64,000 nucleotides of DNA from the NCBI RefSeq assembly GCF_905220415.1, contig NC_059546.1:8928001-8992000 (forward strand), read 5' to 3'. Below, in pieces: positions 1 to 11,414 of the stretch (positions are counted from its first letter, which is position 1; each line of letters starts with the position of its first letter). The DNA is from Colias croceus (Eukaryota; Arthropoda; Insecta; Lepidoptera; Pieridae). Both the position numbers and the translations under genes were made by a program. The notes beneath the pieces are model-generated. The model ran no database searches and had not been told where the DNA came from. It saw nothing but the letters and a program-made list of their open reading frames with translations.

Positions 1-3000
1 CAAAAATATCATGAATGTTAAAAATAGTGTTTTTTCTTAATATGTGTGTGTATGTATTATCTTACAAGTGCAATGTATGATACATAAAGACATTTTAAGT
101 TTGAAAAATCAGATGTTTTGCGCGAAGTGACAGTAGTACCCACCTCAACGCTTCGCTTATGAGGCGTGCAATACCTACAACTTACATTCTCTTTACGCTG
201 ACGATATTCCTTTTTCGGTATTTGTAATTGGATAAACTAGCTGTATCCAGAGACAGTGATTGAATATGTTAAAGATACACAACATCATAATACACATTAT
301 AAGTATAATTCCAAATTCTAGCATCTTTATCGAGTAATAAGAAAAATTGTTAAAAAGTAATCCGACATCCCAGTTGTTTTTAACAGCGCAGCGCATAACA
401 ACACGACAGAAGCGAATAACATCAAATACTAATTAATCCTGCAATGTGGATAAATGGAAATCGTTTAGTAAGATAACTTTTTGGTTCAAATTAAAATAGG
501 TATACGCCTCTAAAATGTTTATTCTGCTCATCCTTAAATATATTTTATCAGCAATACCGAAATAAGATCAATTAAAATTTAAAACCTATTTGACTAACTT
601 ACGTGTATAAGTCTTAAGGGCCCTTAGTAGGTGAACACGGCAAAATGGACTGTTTTCTATGAGCTATAATTGAAAATATTGAAGTTTTTTCGCACTGGAA
701 TTTCTAATATGTATTACAGAACGTATGTGTGATGGGATGACTGTTTCCAAAACAAGATTGGAAAAATTTTGCTCGATAAAAAAAAAATCCTGAAGTTACC
801 TCTAAAATATCATATAAATGCTCATTACAACCGTATTTTACGATAATAATTCGTATAAAATCACAAATACATAGGTATTTACCTTGTCGATTTCGTGACT
901 GTTTTAGATTTTGAAAATACTAAATATTTTCATTCACTTTTTGATAAAAATGTGAATGGCGCTTACGATTTTTAGTTTCGAGCACGTTGATTCCATACTA
1001 AACGCGGACCCCCTCACCGCTTACCTCAGGCCCGAATAGCTGAATTTTCGCTGACCGCCTAACCCCCCTTAAGTAATTTCACGATCGGACGATCACATTG
1101 TTTGAGCTGCGATAAACCGAAGAAACCGGCAAAATACCAAATGTCCAATAGAAATGAGATGTCGCAAATCTAGGAACAGTTGAACTCCATTCACAATATG
1201 GTAGTTAGCTTGACATTACAATGACATGTACGTATGGATGAAGCAACGCCGCCAATTTTGGTTCTCGAATGGATTAGAAATTGTCCTACTTATGTATAGC
1301 AGAGAATAATTATTTTCGCGGTTACGAAAGTGCACGCATCGTTTACGGTCGCCTTGCAAATTCTCATTAAATGGTACAGATTAAAATTAAATCGAAATTC
1401 CGTATTCATCAAGGTTCTAACTGGTGTTAGAGGAAACAAATTGAATAGCTAGAGGATGCCTTGGATGCACATTTTTTTAATTTATAACAATCTAAGATAT
1501 TTACGTTAAAAACATTTTTGGTAATAATGTAATGTATACAATTGTATACTGACTGGATTATGTTTTTTTTCTGCTTTCTGGTGTTCTTTTTTTAAACCGT
1601 CTTATATTTTTTGTCACATTCACCTGTTAACTCTATGTCCTACTCTTGAACCCATTGAGGCATTGAAATTAATGATTCCCATAGTATCCATTTATACTAC
1701 GATAAAATGTCCATTACATGTACTAATCGTTTGGATACGCATAATAATAACAAAACTCTAAAGGAAAACGATATTTGTTTGTATTATAATTGAGCATCCT
1801 CCTATCCTTCGACCCTGATAGGATGCAATGACACCAATACATATCGTCACACTAAAAAGGCCACTTAACTCAGAATATTAGAGTTCTTTACATTTCAGCG
1901 TATCTTGGAACGTGTCTTAACATAGGGGTTTAAGGTTTATACCGCCTGAGGAGTAAATACCTAGTTTACAAATCATTTCGCAATGTTTAATATCCGAAGA
2001 GGTATTGGCGCCTAATTAATACTGTGGTTTCTGTGAAAGTGCAAATATACCCGAATGTTTTGGCGTATTCAATAGCTTCGCGGTAATGCCGAGAGTGGGT
2101 CAAACGATTATTGTGTCATTGACAGAGCACAACTTCAATTTGCTCGTGGATTGCAAAACTTGCTCCTGAATAATGAAACGCATAAAATTGTCAGCGCGGT
2201 TGCTTGTCAGTTCGGTACTGCAAATTATTGTCCAACCTTAGTGGAAAAGCAAAAATAAGTAAACATTAACTTGTTAGAACCAAACTCCTTATTTAAAAAG
2301 TAAGATTTTTCTTCCTTAATAATGTGGAAATTAAGACATCAATTATAGTCCGATTAGAGAAGAATTAGAGCAAAAAAGATGTGGATATTTACACGATAAT
2401 CTTCAATATCAGTTTCGTCATTAGAAGTTATGTTAGAATAACGAAAATTCTCGAACATCCATAACACTGAAAATATTACACCCCATTATTGGATAGCCGT
2501 CTCCAAATACAATTCCTAGAAATTAGAATCGGGGCGAAAGGATTTTTGAAGTTACATGCGTAAAGGATAAAGTTTCAAATATGTAACAATAGTACTAGGT
2601 AAAATAATTATTCCTATTTTTTGTATCAAACAAGCTTTGTGATCATTTAGAAGATCCCAACTAATTATTTACAACATATTTCGCAGGATGAGAAGAATTT
2701 GTTAAATTTGTTTGTTTATAAACTAAACATTAACTTCTATATGTATAGTCATCTGTTCCTAGAATGCAATCGTAAGCTGCATATAGGTATATGACACCGC
2801 TCTAGATCTACGATTTCGTGTTTTTGTCCAGTATTATTATCTCACATAGTAACAACATTTACGACACTAGACACTTGTGTAATTTGCTAGAAAAAATTCA
2901 AGAGGTTACCGCGAAAGTGGCGCTTTTTATTGGTTTTTGTTCGAACAGTGATGTTACGTAAGTTGTTGTTGCTCAGTTTGTTTTATAAGTGCACAATATT

Positions 3001-3280
3001 ACACTTCCAACACCATTGCGTGATTGAACGCTGCGAAGTTGTAATTAAAGAATTAACCGTTTATTTCAACTTTGTATGTCGGGGTCAAGCTTACTATTCA
3101 ATAGATTTGTAATATTCAAATCTAGACGCTAAATTGACGTGACTTAAAATTTTGCCAATAGAAACATTGAGTGCTCCGTCAATAAGGCTTGATTATACAA
3201 TGATGGAGAGCGAGCGGTTTTATTATTACAATAATGATCGCTATTAAATATTTGGCCATCCTAGTTGCGGATTCTATATT
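1..3280. other. Upstream non-coding sequence
   Basis: AT-rich sequence with many stops in all frames and no convincing exon, RNA gene or repeat. It lies upstream of the CNOT6 start codon. A 5' untranslated exon and the promoter of that gene could be here or farther upstream, but I see no diagnostic promoter element. Confidence 0.5.
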
Positions 3281-3462
3281 GAAGTGAAACTTCTTTATCG
3301 GTGTTGGAAAAAAATTTAGTGTAACATTTTTTCGTTACGCGTGACATTTTTCCGTTACGCGCCATCTTTTTCTTAACCCTACCATGCGTGATTCGACGTA
3401 TTTCTGTAAAGTTGCATATAGTAAATTTTTTTTTAAATAAGGTCATAAAGAAGTTTCACTTC
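3281..3462. mobile_element. MITE, family A, copy 1
   Basis: The two ends are inverted copies: GAAGTGAAACTTCTTTA at the left and TAAAGAAGTTTCACTTC at the right, about 182 bp apart. A second copy lies at 55424-55608 and matches through the interior, including the twin CGTTACGCG-like blocks and the stretch reading GATTCGACGTATTTCTGTAA. Similarity between the copies continues past the right inverted repeat into a GTACACTAGTAC palindrome and a T-run (to about 3498), so the true element may be longer than the inverted-repeat span. There is no coding capacity, so it would need a transposase supplied elsewhere. The DNA transposon superfamily is not determined because no clean target duplication is visible. 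Confidence 0.8.
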
Positions 3463-3798
3463 CTAATTGTGTACACTAGTACATGCACACTTTTTTTATG
3501 TCGTTTATCCTGTAGAAATTTATAAACATTTGTTCCCTTAGCTTGAAAGTACAAATGATACTTACATTAAACGTAATACACTGAACATGATAAAGTAAGT
3601 TTTAAAAATTCAGTACAAGTAAAACCAGACAGTAACATAAAGTTAAACTGGTACGTAGCGATCAGCAGCATTAGAGCATCAGTACAGTCGGTTATAGAAC
3701 ATGAATAATGCGGGCACGATACTACAGTCTACAAATAGCATCCCCATTGAGTAGGAATAATATTAATTGCTATTTACGTCGCCGCTGCAGGTGACAGA

Positions 3799-3906
3799 AT
3801 GTCTCGCAACAAAGACAAGCATGAGGGCGCTAGCGGGCGCACGTACCACATCATGTCGGAGGCGGAGCGGGCATCTGGCAGGCGCGGTGGCTGGACTACG
3901 CTTGAG
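3799..3906 (+). CDS. CNOT6: CCR4-NOT deadenylase CNOT6 (twin), coding exon 1
   Basis: This exon encodes the first 36 residues of a CCR4-type poly(A) deadenylase, a catalytic subunit of the cytoplasmic CCR4-NOT mRNA-decay complex. The segment YHIMSEAERASGRRGGW lines up with the conserved N-terminus of animal CNOT6/CNOT6L (Y-x-IMS-x-E-x-A-x-G-x(4)-W). The reading continues directly into exon 2 at GAG|ATA in phase 0 through a consensus donor GTGAGA at 3907. The ATG at 3799 is chosen because it opens the conserved segment. A CAG at 3788-3790 just upstream (GCTGCAG followed by GTGACAGAATG) could be a splice acceptor, which would place the 5' UTR start in an upstream exon. A MITE sits only 58 bp after the donor. 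Family identity is strong; the exact 5' end is not. Confidence 0.88.
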
Positions 3907-5823
3907 GTGAGAGAATTAAACCTGATTAAATTAAAAAGAGCGTGTATACCGAGCACAGGTGTCAGAAGTGAAACTTCTTTGGCGATATTCAAAGATACCA
4001 GAATCGTCGCCTTACGGTAACAAGAGTATTGCCATGACGTGACCTTTAAATTTTACTCTCAACGTGCCTAAAGAAGTTTCACTTCAATAATTAAGACTCT
4101 AAGTTTGTGACCTCAGGTGCCTCTTGTTGTGGCAATTAAATTTCAAATCAACCTTATTTGATAATTGTCGTAATATGGGTGACAGGTTTATTATAATGTA
4201 TGTTGGTGATGGCAAAAAGAGTATTTTTCACAGGAATTTATAAACACTAAAAACACACTTTACCACTCACACTTGTTGCTCTAGAGACCAAATAGTATTA
4301 TATATCGACTTTAAACTGCATGTTTACGAATCAAGCAATATTTATTACATGCTTGATTACATAGTCGTTTATTTTCTACCGTGACACACCTGACAGACAG
4401 TAAATAATTGTATACAAAGAAATAGAATTTTACCAGTTGTAACTTACTAAAACATTTTACATACATAGTAAATAACCATGGTATGTTACGGTGTAAAAAT
4501 AATGGGCCGTATTTGCGTAGTTAATGAATGGATACGACGGTTTAGGACATGTTTAGAATGTGTTAATTAGTGAGCCTAATGAGGCGTATTGTTGATAGTA
4601 TAACGTAATTAAATCTGACGACGCAAATATTACGACTTTCCTGTTTAGAATTAATGCCTATACACGGCTACAAAATGAAAGGCTAAATCAACGAGCATAG
4701 ACTAAAGTGTTCGTTTAATTTTGTGAAATATTTCAAGAGTTAGAATAGCTGAGTTGCGAAGTTTTTTGATACTCTGCGTCAATTAAACGGATAATTACTC
4801 GGTGCTTTGAGAAATTGCATCGCTGTTTTAATTATAAAATGTCGATGATTTTTATAAAAAGACTTCTTCTATTCCGTCTTTAAATAATTTTATAGTTGTT
4901 GTTAGACTACTAGTAGCGTAGGTATCAATTTATAAACAAGTTCTATCTGTTTATACAGTAAAAGCGGGACAATCGCGATTCATAATAGAGGTGTTGTCGC
5001 AACAAGAATGGATTAAAGAGATTTATGATGTTCCCCCTCTGTTATTTCGGATATCTTAGAAAAGAGGTACATATTTGCAAAAAGGTTTCTCGATGATAAA
5101 CATTATTGATAAATAAGCAATGTGTATTAGTGTATAGCTTTGATCGTTTGTATACTGTATATTATTGATTGAATAGTGAATCTGTAAAGATTGTTCTTTT
5201 GATTTATGTTCTTTAATGTTTCATTTACAATATTTATTCGTTAATTTATTGCATTGGTATTACTTGAAGGCTACATAATGAATGTTGTTATGTTTAACGA
5301 AATAAATTTAAAGTAGATACAATTTACATAAAATAATATTATGGAGATGTATCATTCAGATTAACATAAGTCACATGAATTTGAATATAAACATGTACAA
5401 TGATTAATTGCCTACGACGTACTAAAAAATATGTTATATTTTTCCGACCAATAAGCTTTAATCATCACAATTTAACATTGTATGAAATACGCGGGATAAA
5501 TCGCGGTTTAAATCTACTAGTGTGGATATTTCTGATCATGTACTTGCAGAAAACCTAGCAGAAGAAATCACGAACAGTGTGTCCATTATTACACAATTAG
5601 AAACTATAATTTAAAAATATTCAATAAACATGTTGTATTTGCCTGTCAATTACAGGCAAATCTACATCTTCCTATGCATGCTAATTATGTCACATACTCA
5701 AAATATACATATATAATTATATAAGGTGTACCTACATCTGTTGACAAATCCAATAAATATATCTTAAAGCTAAAGTAAGAACATATTTCATCCTTTGTTA
5801 AAGCTCATCCAAAACATTTACAG
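3907..5823 (+). other. CNOT6: CNOT6 intron 1
   Basis: The intron of about 1.9 kb is bounded by donor GTGAGA and acceptor TTTACAG. It contains the family B MITE copy near its 5' end and a small perfect hairpin at 5637-5661 (arms ATTTGCCTGT/ACAGGCAAAT with a 5-nt loop). The rest is plain AT-rich sequence with no further exon seen. Confidence 0.8.
3965..4085. mobile_element. MITE, family B, copy 1
   Basis: Inverted termini GAAGTGAAACTTCTTTGG and CTAAAGAAGTTTCACTTC lie 121 bp apart. The left flank (3934-3964: A-run, GAGCGTGT, a CCGAGCACA half-palindrome, GTGTCA) is shared with the second copy at 37280-37433, so the element proper probably begins near 3930. The interior also matches that copy (TTCAAAGATAC, ATTGCCATGACG, AATTTTACTCTCAACG) but not family A. 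Only the termini are common to both families, which suggests two derivatives mobilised by one transposase. It lies inside CNOT6 intron 1. Confidence 0.78.
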
Positions 5824-6017
5824 ATAACAGGAGGTGTGCGCGCTCTAGCGCCCCAACTGTTCCAACTGACGCATTTGACAGCGTTGTACCTCAACGACAA
5901 CTCACTGCAACGGATCCCGCCTGACATCAGCCAATTGGTCAACTTGCACACGCTAGACATGTCCAACAATAAGCTGAGGACGCTGCCCGCTGAGCTGGGC
6001 GACCTTATACAACTTAG
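5824..6017 (+). CDS. CNOT6: CCR4-NOT deadenylase CNOT6 (twin), coding exon 2
   Basis: The exon is flanked by acceptor TTTACAG and donor GTAAGA and encodes about 65 residues of leucine-rich repeats: ITGGVRALAP, LTHLTALYLNDNSLQRIP, LVNLHTLDMSNNKLRTLP, then AELGDLIQLR. These follow the LxxLxLxxNxLxxLP pattern and align without gaps to the LRR block of animal CNOT6. In this family the LRRs bridge the nuclease to the CAF1/CNOT7 deadenylase and so to the CNOT1 scaffold. The exon ends in phase 2 (AG of an Arg codon), completed by the first base of exon 3. Confidence 0.93.
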
Positions 6018-7333
6018 GTAAGATTGTTGGAACTTTTGTGACCTAGGACAAATTGCGAAGTTAGGGTTAAGAAACAACGACAACAACTAAACGACGGTTC
6101 ATCAGAAGGAATAGGTGAGCTTTGTAGCTTCCTACATTGTCCCGGCTTCGCCAAGATATCCAGGGTTAGGAATTTAGGCACGACACTTGGGAAAAATGTC
6201 GTTTTCTAATGCTATAAAAGAATTATTAAAATCCGTCAAATAGTTCTTGAGCTACACGTAATATAAATCAAATTTCTGGTCGCATAATATTTGACTGTAA
6301 TTTTTCTTTTTCATACAGTGTTAGCCTATTCGGATAAAATCGGTTACTAAATTTTGTTTTAAGCAGGCAATACAATAAAAATGGCAAAATTGGATTCTAT
6401 GTGGAATAAGTCGTAACAATATGAAAGTAAATACAACAGCAACAAGAATATGTGTCTAAATTCTTATAGAGAAAAGTGTAGCAAAGCGTTGTGTTTACAA
6501 AAGATTAAATGTAACGACACTGACTAATACGTGATAGAAAGAATTATCAATAAAATTACGTGTCGATTTGTTCGTTGCATTCAATATCCGTAATAAATTT
6601 CGAATACTGAATACTATTATTTCATATTCAAACTTAAATAGGTCAGTTGATATTTATTTTGGCATCCTTCCGGGCTCCGTATTGGTTCCTTTGCTTTATA
6701 TTACATATAGAAGTGATCACTGACCGTCTTTCGTCATATAATTTTTGCTTAATGTAATACTATATTTCTTGATTTATATTCGGTATTATACACCTGTGTT
6801 ATATTCGTGTTGTAGGTACCAGTTACATTCTAGCTCGAGCAAAAACGAGAACTTGTATACAGCCATTGTTCTAGCAAATGATTATTTAAAATTTTTTGTT
6901 ATACCACTTTTATTGTTTCAGTTCTTTGACTTACGCATAGTGATAACCTAAAATAATACCTATCGTATATAATTAGCCGCTCGCCCCGGCTTTGTCCTTA
7001 TTCGGAAGCGGTATAAAATAATGAAACTTTTCAGGATATAGAGTTGTATCAAATTTCATGCAAATCGATGATGTATTTTTGTTGCTAGTTAAAAATAAAT
7101 ATTTATAATTTAAACTGAAAATAGGCCTATAAAATTTAGTTTACTTTGCTTCCATTAAAGCCATTGTAAGTTAAAAATAACATTGATTATTATTGGCTTA
7201 ATTACTGACTAATGCAAACTGTAGAAACTAATATTATACAAACCTTTTATATAACCGACACTACAAAATTCAGCAATTTGAAGCGTCAAACTAAAACAGT
7301 GGTGACCGTTACGTGTCCGTGCCGTTGACTCGG

Positions 7334-7368
7334 TGACGTCACAACTCGGTATCGAGCCTCGACGTCAT
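7334..7368. promoter_or_regulatory. Paired CRE-like sites
   Basis: A perfect cAMP-response-element palindrome TGACGTCA at 7334-7341 is followed 26 bp later by a CGACGTCAT near-match, in a locally GC-richer patch inside CNOT6 intron 2. CREB/ATF-type bZIP proteins bind such sites. Whether these two are functional is unknown; one perfect 8-mer in 64 kb is expected by chance about once. Confidence 0.25.
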
Positions 7369-8480
7369 AATATAGAACTCGTTCATTTAAGCGCCAACTA
7401 ATCATAATTCATCCAGCAATTGTTTTCACCTTGATAAAAATTCATCGAGATTTATTATGCAAAAGTTTTCCTCTAGTTTATGATTGATGTAATTAAATGG
7501 TTTAATTTAGCTCTGTCGTTAGTTTCTTTGATTTATAAATAAGTGCTGTTAAATACAAATTGTATTTTTGTAATAATTGAAACTTTTGTCCTGCAATTTA
7601 ATCTTATCAGTTATTATCTTTATTATTTACCATCCGATGTTCTGAAAGATTATTATCTAAGTATTAATAATAAAATTGGAAATTTCATTATGACTTCATG
7701 AAAATAAATGAGTCGTTTATTAGTCACGTTAAATTCTTTGTTAGGACAGTAAAATCTCAGTTTTTATTTACCCTTAGGAAGCTCAATGGTACCTAAATGT
7801 AAAAAAATAATTTATAGATAGGTGTCATATTGGAGAAGACAAGTATTACTCTTTATTCCAGAATAAAACACTAAGGGCAATAAAGTGGGAGATAGAAATA
7901 TGTATTTTGTATGATTTTCGCGAGATAGCTAAAACACTGCAGTAGGAAACTTTTCCTAAAACAAGCTAGATACATTAACAAATTTATCGAAACTTAATTT
8001 TACGAAACAATCTGATCCTGTTTTATTTATTAGCCAAATATGTTTTTAAACAAACCTAACTGGTTCGAACACATAATGAAGCAAAACAAACGATCAAAAT
8101 CTACATAATCCGACCACACCCGAATAATGCTTTTATTCACTCAATTTCATATGTGGTTGAGTCGATTTTTGCATAACACGCGAATTTAGTGTTTATCGTG
8201 ATAATAGATAAAACATTCCTTGAGAATATTAGCTTGGTATACAAAACAAAACAAGTTGACATGAAGTCAATGACCTATAGTCGGTGATAACAGCGCAAAT
8301 TGGTGATACTAACAGATTCAATGTTGCTAGACTAAGGATTGTGTTAATTATACTCAATTGAGATTTTTGATTTAATTTACGACGTGTGAAGTAAAATTAC
8401 TATTGATTGGGTTGTTGGATAAAGCCGACAAAGCTTTGGAAGGGCTAAGGTGTCATTATATGCTATGATGAACAGATTCG

Positions 8481-8554
8481 GTATGCACTTTTGTATAAAA
8501 CGGATCATTTCAAAATCAGTATGCACTTTTGTATAAAAAGGATCATTTCAAAAT
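8481..8554. repeat. 38-bp tandem duplication
   Basis: Two adjacent near-identical units begin with GTATGCACTTTTGTATAAAA at 8481 and 8519 and continue GGATCATTTCAAAAT. They differ at one or two positions. The duplication lies in CNOT6 intron 2 and probably arose by replication slippage. Confidence 0.85.
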
Positions 8555-8770
8555 ACATTCAATAGTAAATATTTATTGTTAAGAAGCTAGTATAGATTTG
8601 GGGATTTTTTCATTAGATACTTTAAAATAATATACTTAGATGTATTTTTAGCTAAATATAAATAAATATTAATTTTCTGCACTTTGTACAAGGCCACTTG
8701 TTCAAATATTGTAAAAATATTAATTTACCATAATCATTGGTATTTTTACAGATGTTTTGTGCAGATTTTT

Positions 8771-8890
8771 GATGTTTTTATGTTTTGTGCATTTAATATG
8801 AATGATACAATAACTGTACATAATATTTTACAGATTTTGATGTTTTGTGCATTTAATATGAATGATACAATAACTGTACATAATATTTCA
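8771..8890. repeat. 60-bp tandem duplication
   Basis: Two 60-bp units are nearly identical over TGTTTTGTGCATTTAATATG and AATGATACAATAACTGTACA, with starts offset by exactly 60 bp. A partial third relic (ACAGATGTTTTGTGCAGATT) precedes them near 8750. Because 60 is divisible by three, an open frame runs through both copies, but nothing else suggests coding. Confidence 0.88.
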
Positions 8891-9207
8891 AATGGGAGAT
8901 ATATAAGTGAATTTTGGTTGTAACTTTTGCTTGAATGCATCAGAGAGCGTTCTTTTCCCTACATATATTTCTTCTTTATGACTTCCCTATGTACTAAACT
9001 CAAATCTCAGTAGTAGTTTCAGGATTTTTTTAACTTAAACTAATCAGCCCACTCGTTTCCAACTCCTCTTGTAAAAATATCCCATATCCCGGACTATTAT
9101 ACAGGGTGTCTCAAAAGAAAGTTTATACTTTGTGGATGAATAAAAAAAAAAGTAAGCGGTGTATTGAAAAAATGTTTATTAATTATTAAAGTGCATAATA
9201 TGGGAAT

Positions 9208-9640
9208 TTATTTCTTAAAAATAATATCGTCCAATTGCAGTCCATTGCGTTCACGGCCCTCATTTAATCGAACACTAAAATTATTTATGACAGCTCGGCA
9301 GGTAGACACAGTGATGGCTGCCATTTCTTGTCGGATATTTTCTTTTAAATGCACTAGAGAAGTTGGTTTTTTGGCATACACTTTAGATTTAAGATACCCC
9401 ACACAAGAAAAAGTCCATGGGAGTTAAATCAGGGCTGCGTGGAGGCCAATTTATATCACCTCTCCTAGAGATAAATTTTCCCGGAAAAATTTCATGAATT
9501 CGAGGTAAAGACATATTGGATGTGTGTGATGTAGCTCCGTCTTGCTGCAACCATGTTCTCTGGTTATAGCCAGGAAAGTTTTGCAGTGCAGGCACTAAAA
9601 ACTCGTCTACCATCGCTCTTAATTTACTGTAACTGCACGC
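9208..9640 (-). pseudogene. Tc1/mariner transposase fragment, left arm
   Basis: On the - strand this encodes the catalytic two-thirds of an IS630/Tc1/mariner DDE transposase. Visible are WLQQDGATSHTS, with the second catalytic Asp, and PPRSPDLTPMDFFL, with the third acidic residue, followed by the C-terminal tail to DDIIFKK and a stop at 9208. The frame is broken near 9400: the tail is read one base out of register relative to the DDE part, consistent with a 1-nt insertion when compared with the right-arm copy. The N-terminal helix-turn-helix region is absent. It is not functional. Confidence 0.85.
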
Positions 9641-9657
9641 CCCCTTTCGTCGTTTCT

Positions 9658-9876
9658 ATTCTTGATAATTTCTTGTGGGGATATCTTAAATCTAAAGTGT
9701 ATGCCAACAAACCAACTTCTCTAGAGCATTTAAAAGAAAATATCCAGCACGAAATGGCAGCCATCAACTGTGTCTACCTGCCGAGCTGTCATAAATACTG
9801 TAATTTTACTGTTCGATTAAATGAGTGCCGTGAACGCAATGGACTGCATTTGGACGATATTATTTTTAAGAAATAA
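9658..9876 (+). pseudogene. Tc1/mariner transposase fragment, right arm
   Basis: This is a second, inverted copy of the transposase C-terminus, reading NFLWGYLKSKVYANKPTSLE and on to HLDDIIFKK before a stop at 9876. It begins after the catalytic Asp motif, so it is shorter than the left copy. A region around QHEMAAI-NCVYLPSCHKY has diverged from the left copy's ITVSTCRAVI by small indels. It has no start codon of its own. Confidence 0.83.
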
Positions 9877-10054
9877 ATTCCCATATTATGCACTTTAATA
9901 ATTAATAAACATTTTTTCAATACACCGCTTACTTTTTTTTTTATTTATCCACAAAATATAAACTTTCTTTTGAGATACCCTGTATAATCTCTAAAAATGC
10001 TACGGATATTCCAAATATTAATCTGTCAAACTTAAACGAATCACTCGTTTCCAG

Positions 10055-10230
10055 GGAACTCCACTTGCACAACAATTATCTACGAGTTCTGCCATACGAT
10101 CTCGGCAAGCTGTTCCACCTGCAAATGCTCGGCTTGCAGGGGAACCCCCTCAGCAAGGAGATGCTGTCGATATACAACGATAACAACGGCACGGCGAAGC
10201 TGCTCACGTACCTGCTGGACAATTTGCAAG
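10055..10230 (+). CDS. CNOT6: CCR4-NOT deadenylase CNOT6 (twin), coding exon 3
   Basis: Acceptor TTTCCAG and donor GTAGGT bound an exon completing the LRR block: ELHLHNNYLRVLPYDLGKLF, LQMLGLQGNPLSKEMLSIYN and then TAKLLTYLLDNLQ. This matches CNOT6 up to the linker before the exonuclease-endonuclease-phosphatase nuclease domain. The exon ends in phase 1. The next expected exon, carrying the Pro-rich RPWIPL-like linker and the start of the nuclease, was not found anywhere downstream in the window. The catalytic part must lie more than 53 kb away or be missing from this assembly. As listed, the three exons encode about 159 residues, compared with roughly 550 in full-length family members. Confidence 0.92.
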
Positions 10231-11370
10231 GTAGGTGCTTGATTGTTGATAGTATTCGATTTTTGGTGTTAGGGAAAGAAGGATTGGCTATTTTGGTACA
10301 GACTGTTTTGGAAGTGTTAGGGGGGATACGTTGTGAAAATGCTTTTGAAAGATAAATATGTTTTATTATGAAAGTATGAAGTGGGTGTTTTTATATGTAG
10401 GAGTAATTACTTGAGAAGTTTGTGTGTACTTTTGAAAAGTAAAAAAAATAATGATCTGTCAGTGAGACAATTGAGGTTAGGGCTATATATACCGCTATAG
10501 GGCTGTTTGGCTACAAAACGCCATAGGTAAAAAAATAAGAAGTTTTACAAGCTTTGATTTCCTGTGATAGTTCATAAATTATGTGCTAGATGGAGCTTTT
10601 TCTAAATGTTTGAAACAACTCCATCTATCTGTTTGTATGCGAACTAACTAAAATTTTATTTTAGTTTTTACAAATAAATATAGAGGGCATCCTATCTGTT
10701 AGAATATTTTTTTGGTTTTAATGAGGAAGAATTTTCATTATAACACAGATGTATCATAAATATCCCTAAAGTGGGCCATTAATAAGCTGGCTTCGACGAT
10801 TTAATCTTCGTAAATTCACACACACATTAATAGAAGGATTCTGTACAAATAGACGGCACACACTGAAAGTACTTTCAGAGAAAACTTAAACATAACCCAA
10901 ATAAGCTCGCAATCTTGACTCATAAAATAAATCAGTGTGACTTTATACAATCACTAGTACCGCTAAAACCAGTGTAATATAGGGCGAACTTCAAGAATAA
11001 AGATAATTTATCGACGGCAATTACGCCATGATTAGAGCTATCAATTTTTTTTAAAGATGACATGTGCGACTCGTCACGTGATGGGCGTGTAATTATTTAA
11101 TGAGCGTGGTAATGTTGCAAAAAATGGGGGGGAAATTGGATGGATGGTTGGGTCGATTTTTCCGTAATACTGTGAACCAGGCAAAAATTAACTATTTTAT
11201 TTTCTTGGCTCAAGATTAATTTGTTGGGATTTGGTAATATTTCCAATAACACTTCTTCTTTACAACCAATGTTTTTTAATAAAAGTTAAACGCATACATT
11301 ACATTACACAGAGCAACCAAGAAAAGGACAGATAGCGCACAAAGTATCAAAAACGAGAAACTCAAATAAT

Positions 11371-11414
11371 TACAAAGACAGTTTGTACGTAGGCAGGTAC
11401 AAACTGTCTTTGTA
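11371..11414. repeat. Perfect 18-bp inverted repeat
   Basis: TACAAAGACAGTTTGTAC (11371-11388) and its exact reverse complement (11397-11414) are separated by the 8-nt spacer GTAGGCAG. It would form a stable hairpin. No flanking target duplication is evident. Confidence 0.9.

Larger units (their letters stand above)
9102..9982. mobile_element. Fold-back Tc1/mariner-like transposon remnant
   Basis: An 881-bp element flanked by TA dinucleotides (9100-9101 and 9983-9984), the usual target duplication of Tc1/mariner. The ends CAGGGTGTCTCAAAAGAAAG and its near-perfect inverse extend inward as inverted arms of roughly 300-330 bp. Each arm contains the same C-terminal part of a transposase in opposite orientation, ending NGLQLDDIIFKK on the - strand at the left and NGLHLDDIIFKK on the + strand at the right. 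The left arm reads further into the catalytic region. Two copies of the 3' end joined head to head mean the 5' half, with its DNA-binding domain and first catalytic Asp, is missing. It is therefore non-autonomous. Confidence 0.9.
6018..10054 (+). other. CNOT6: CNOT6 intron 2
   Basis: The intron of about 4 kb runs from donor GTAAGA to acceptor TTTCCAG. It holds a TGACGTCA palindrome, two short tandem duplications near 8.5-8.9 kb and a fold-back Tc1/mariner remnant about 70 bp before the acceptor. No additional coding exon is seen. Confidence 0.8.

Noticed and set aside
3261..3446. 61-codon - strand frame containing KEVSL
   Set aside because: It is produced by the MITE inverted repeat; AAGAAGTTTCACTTC-type ends translate to KEVSL wherever the element inserts. 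The frame at 3774-3992 is the same artefact.
8684..8923. 79-codon frame across the 60-bp duplication
   Set aside because: It remains open only because the repeat period is a multiple of three; no other coding evidence.
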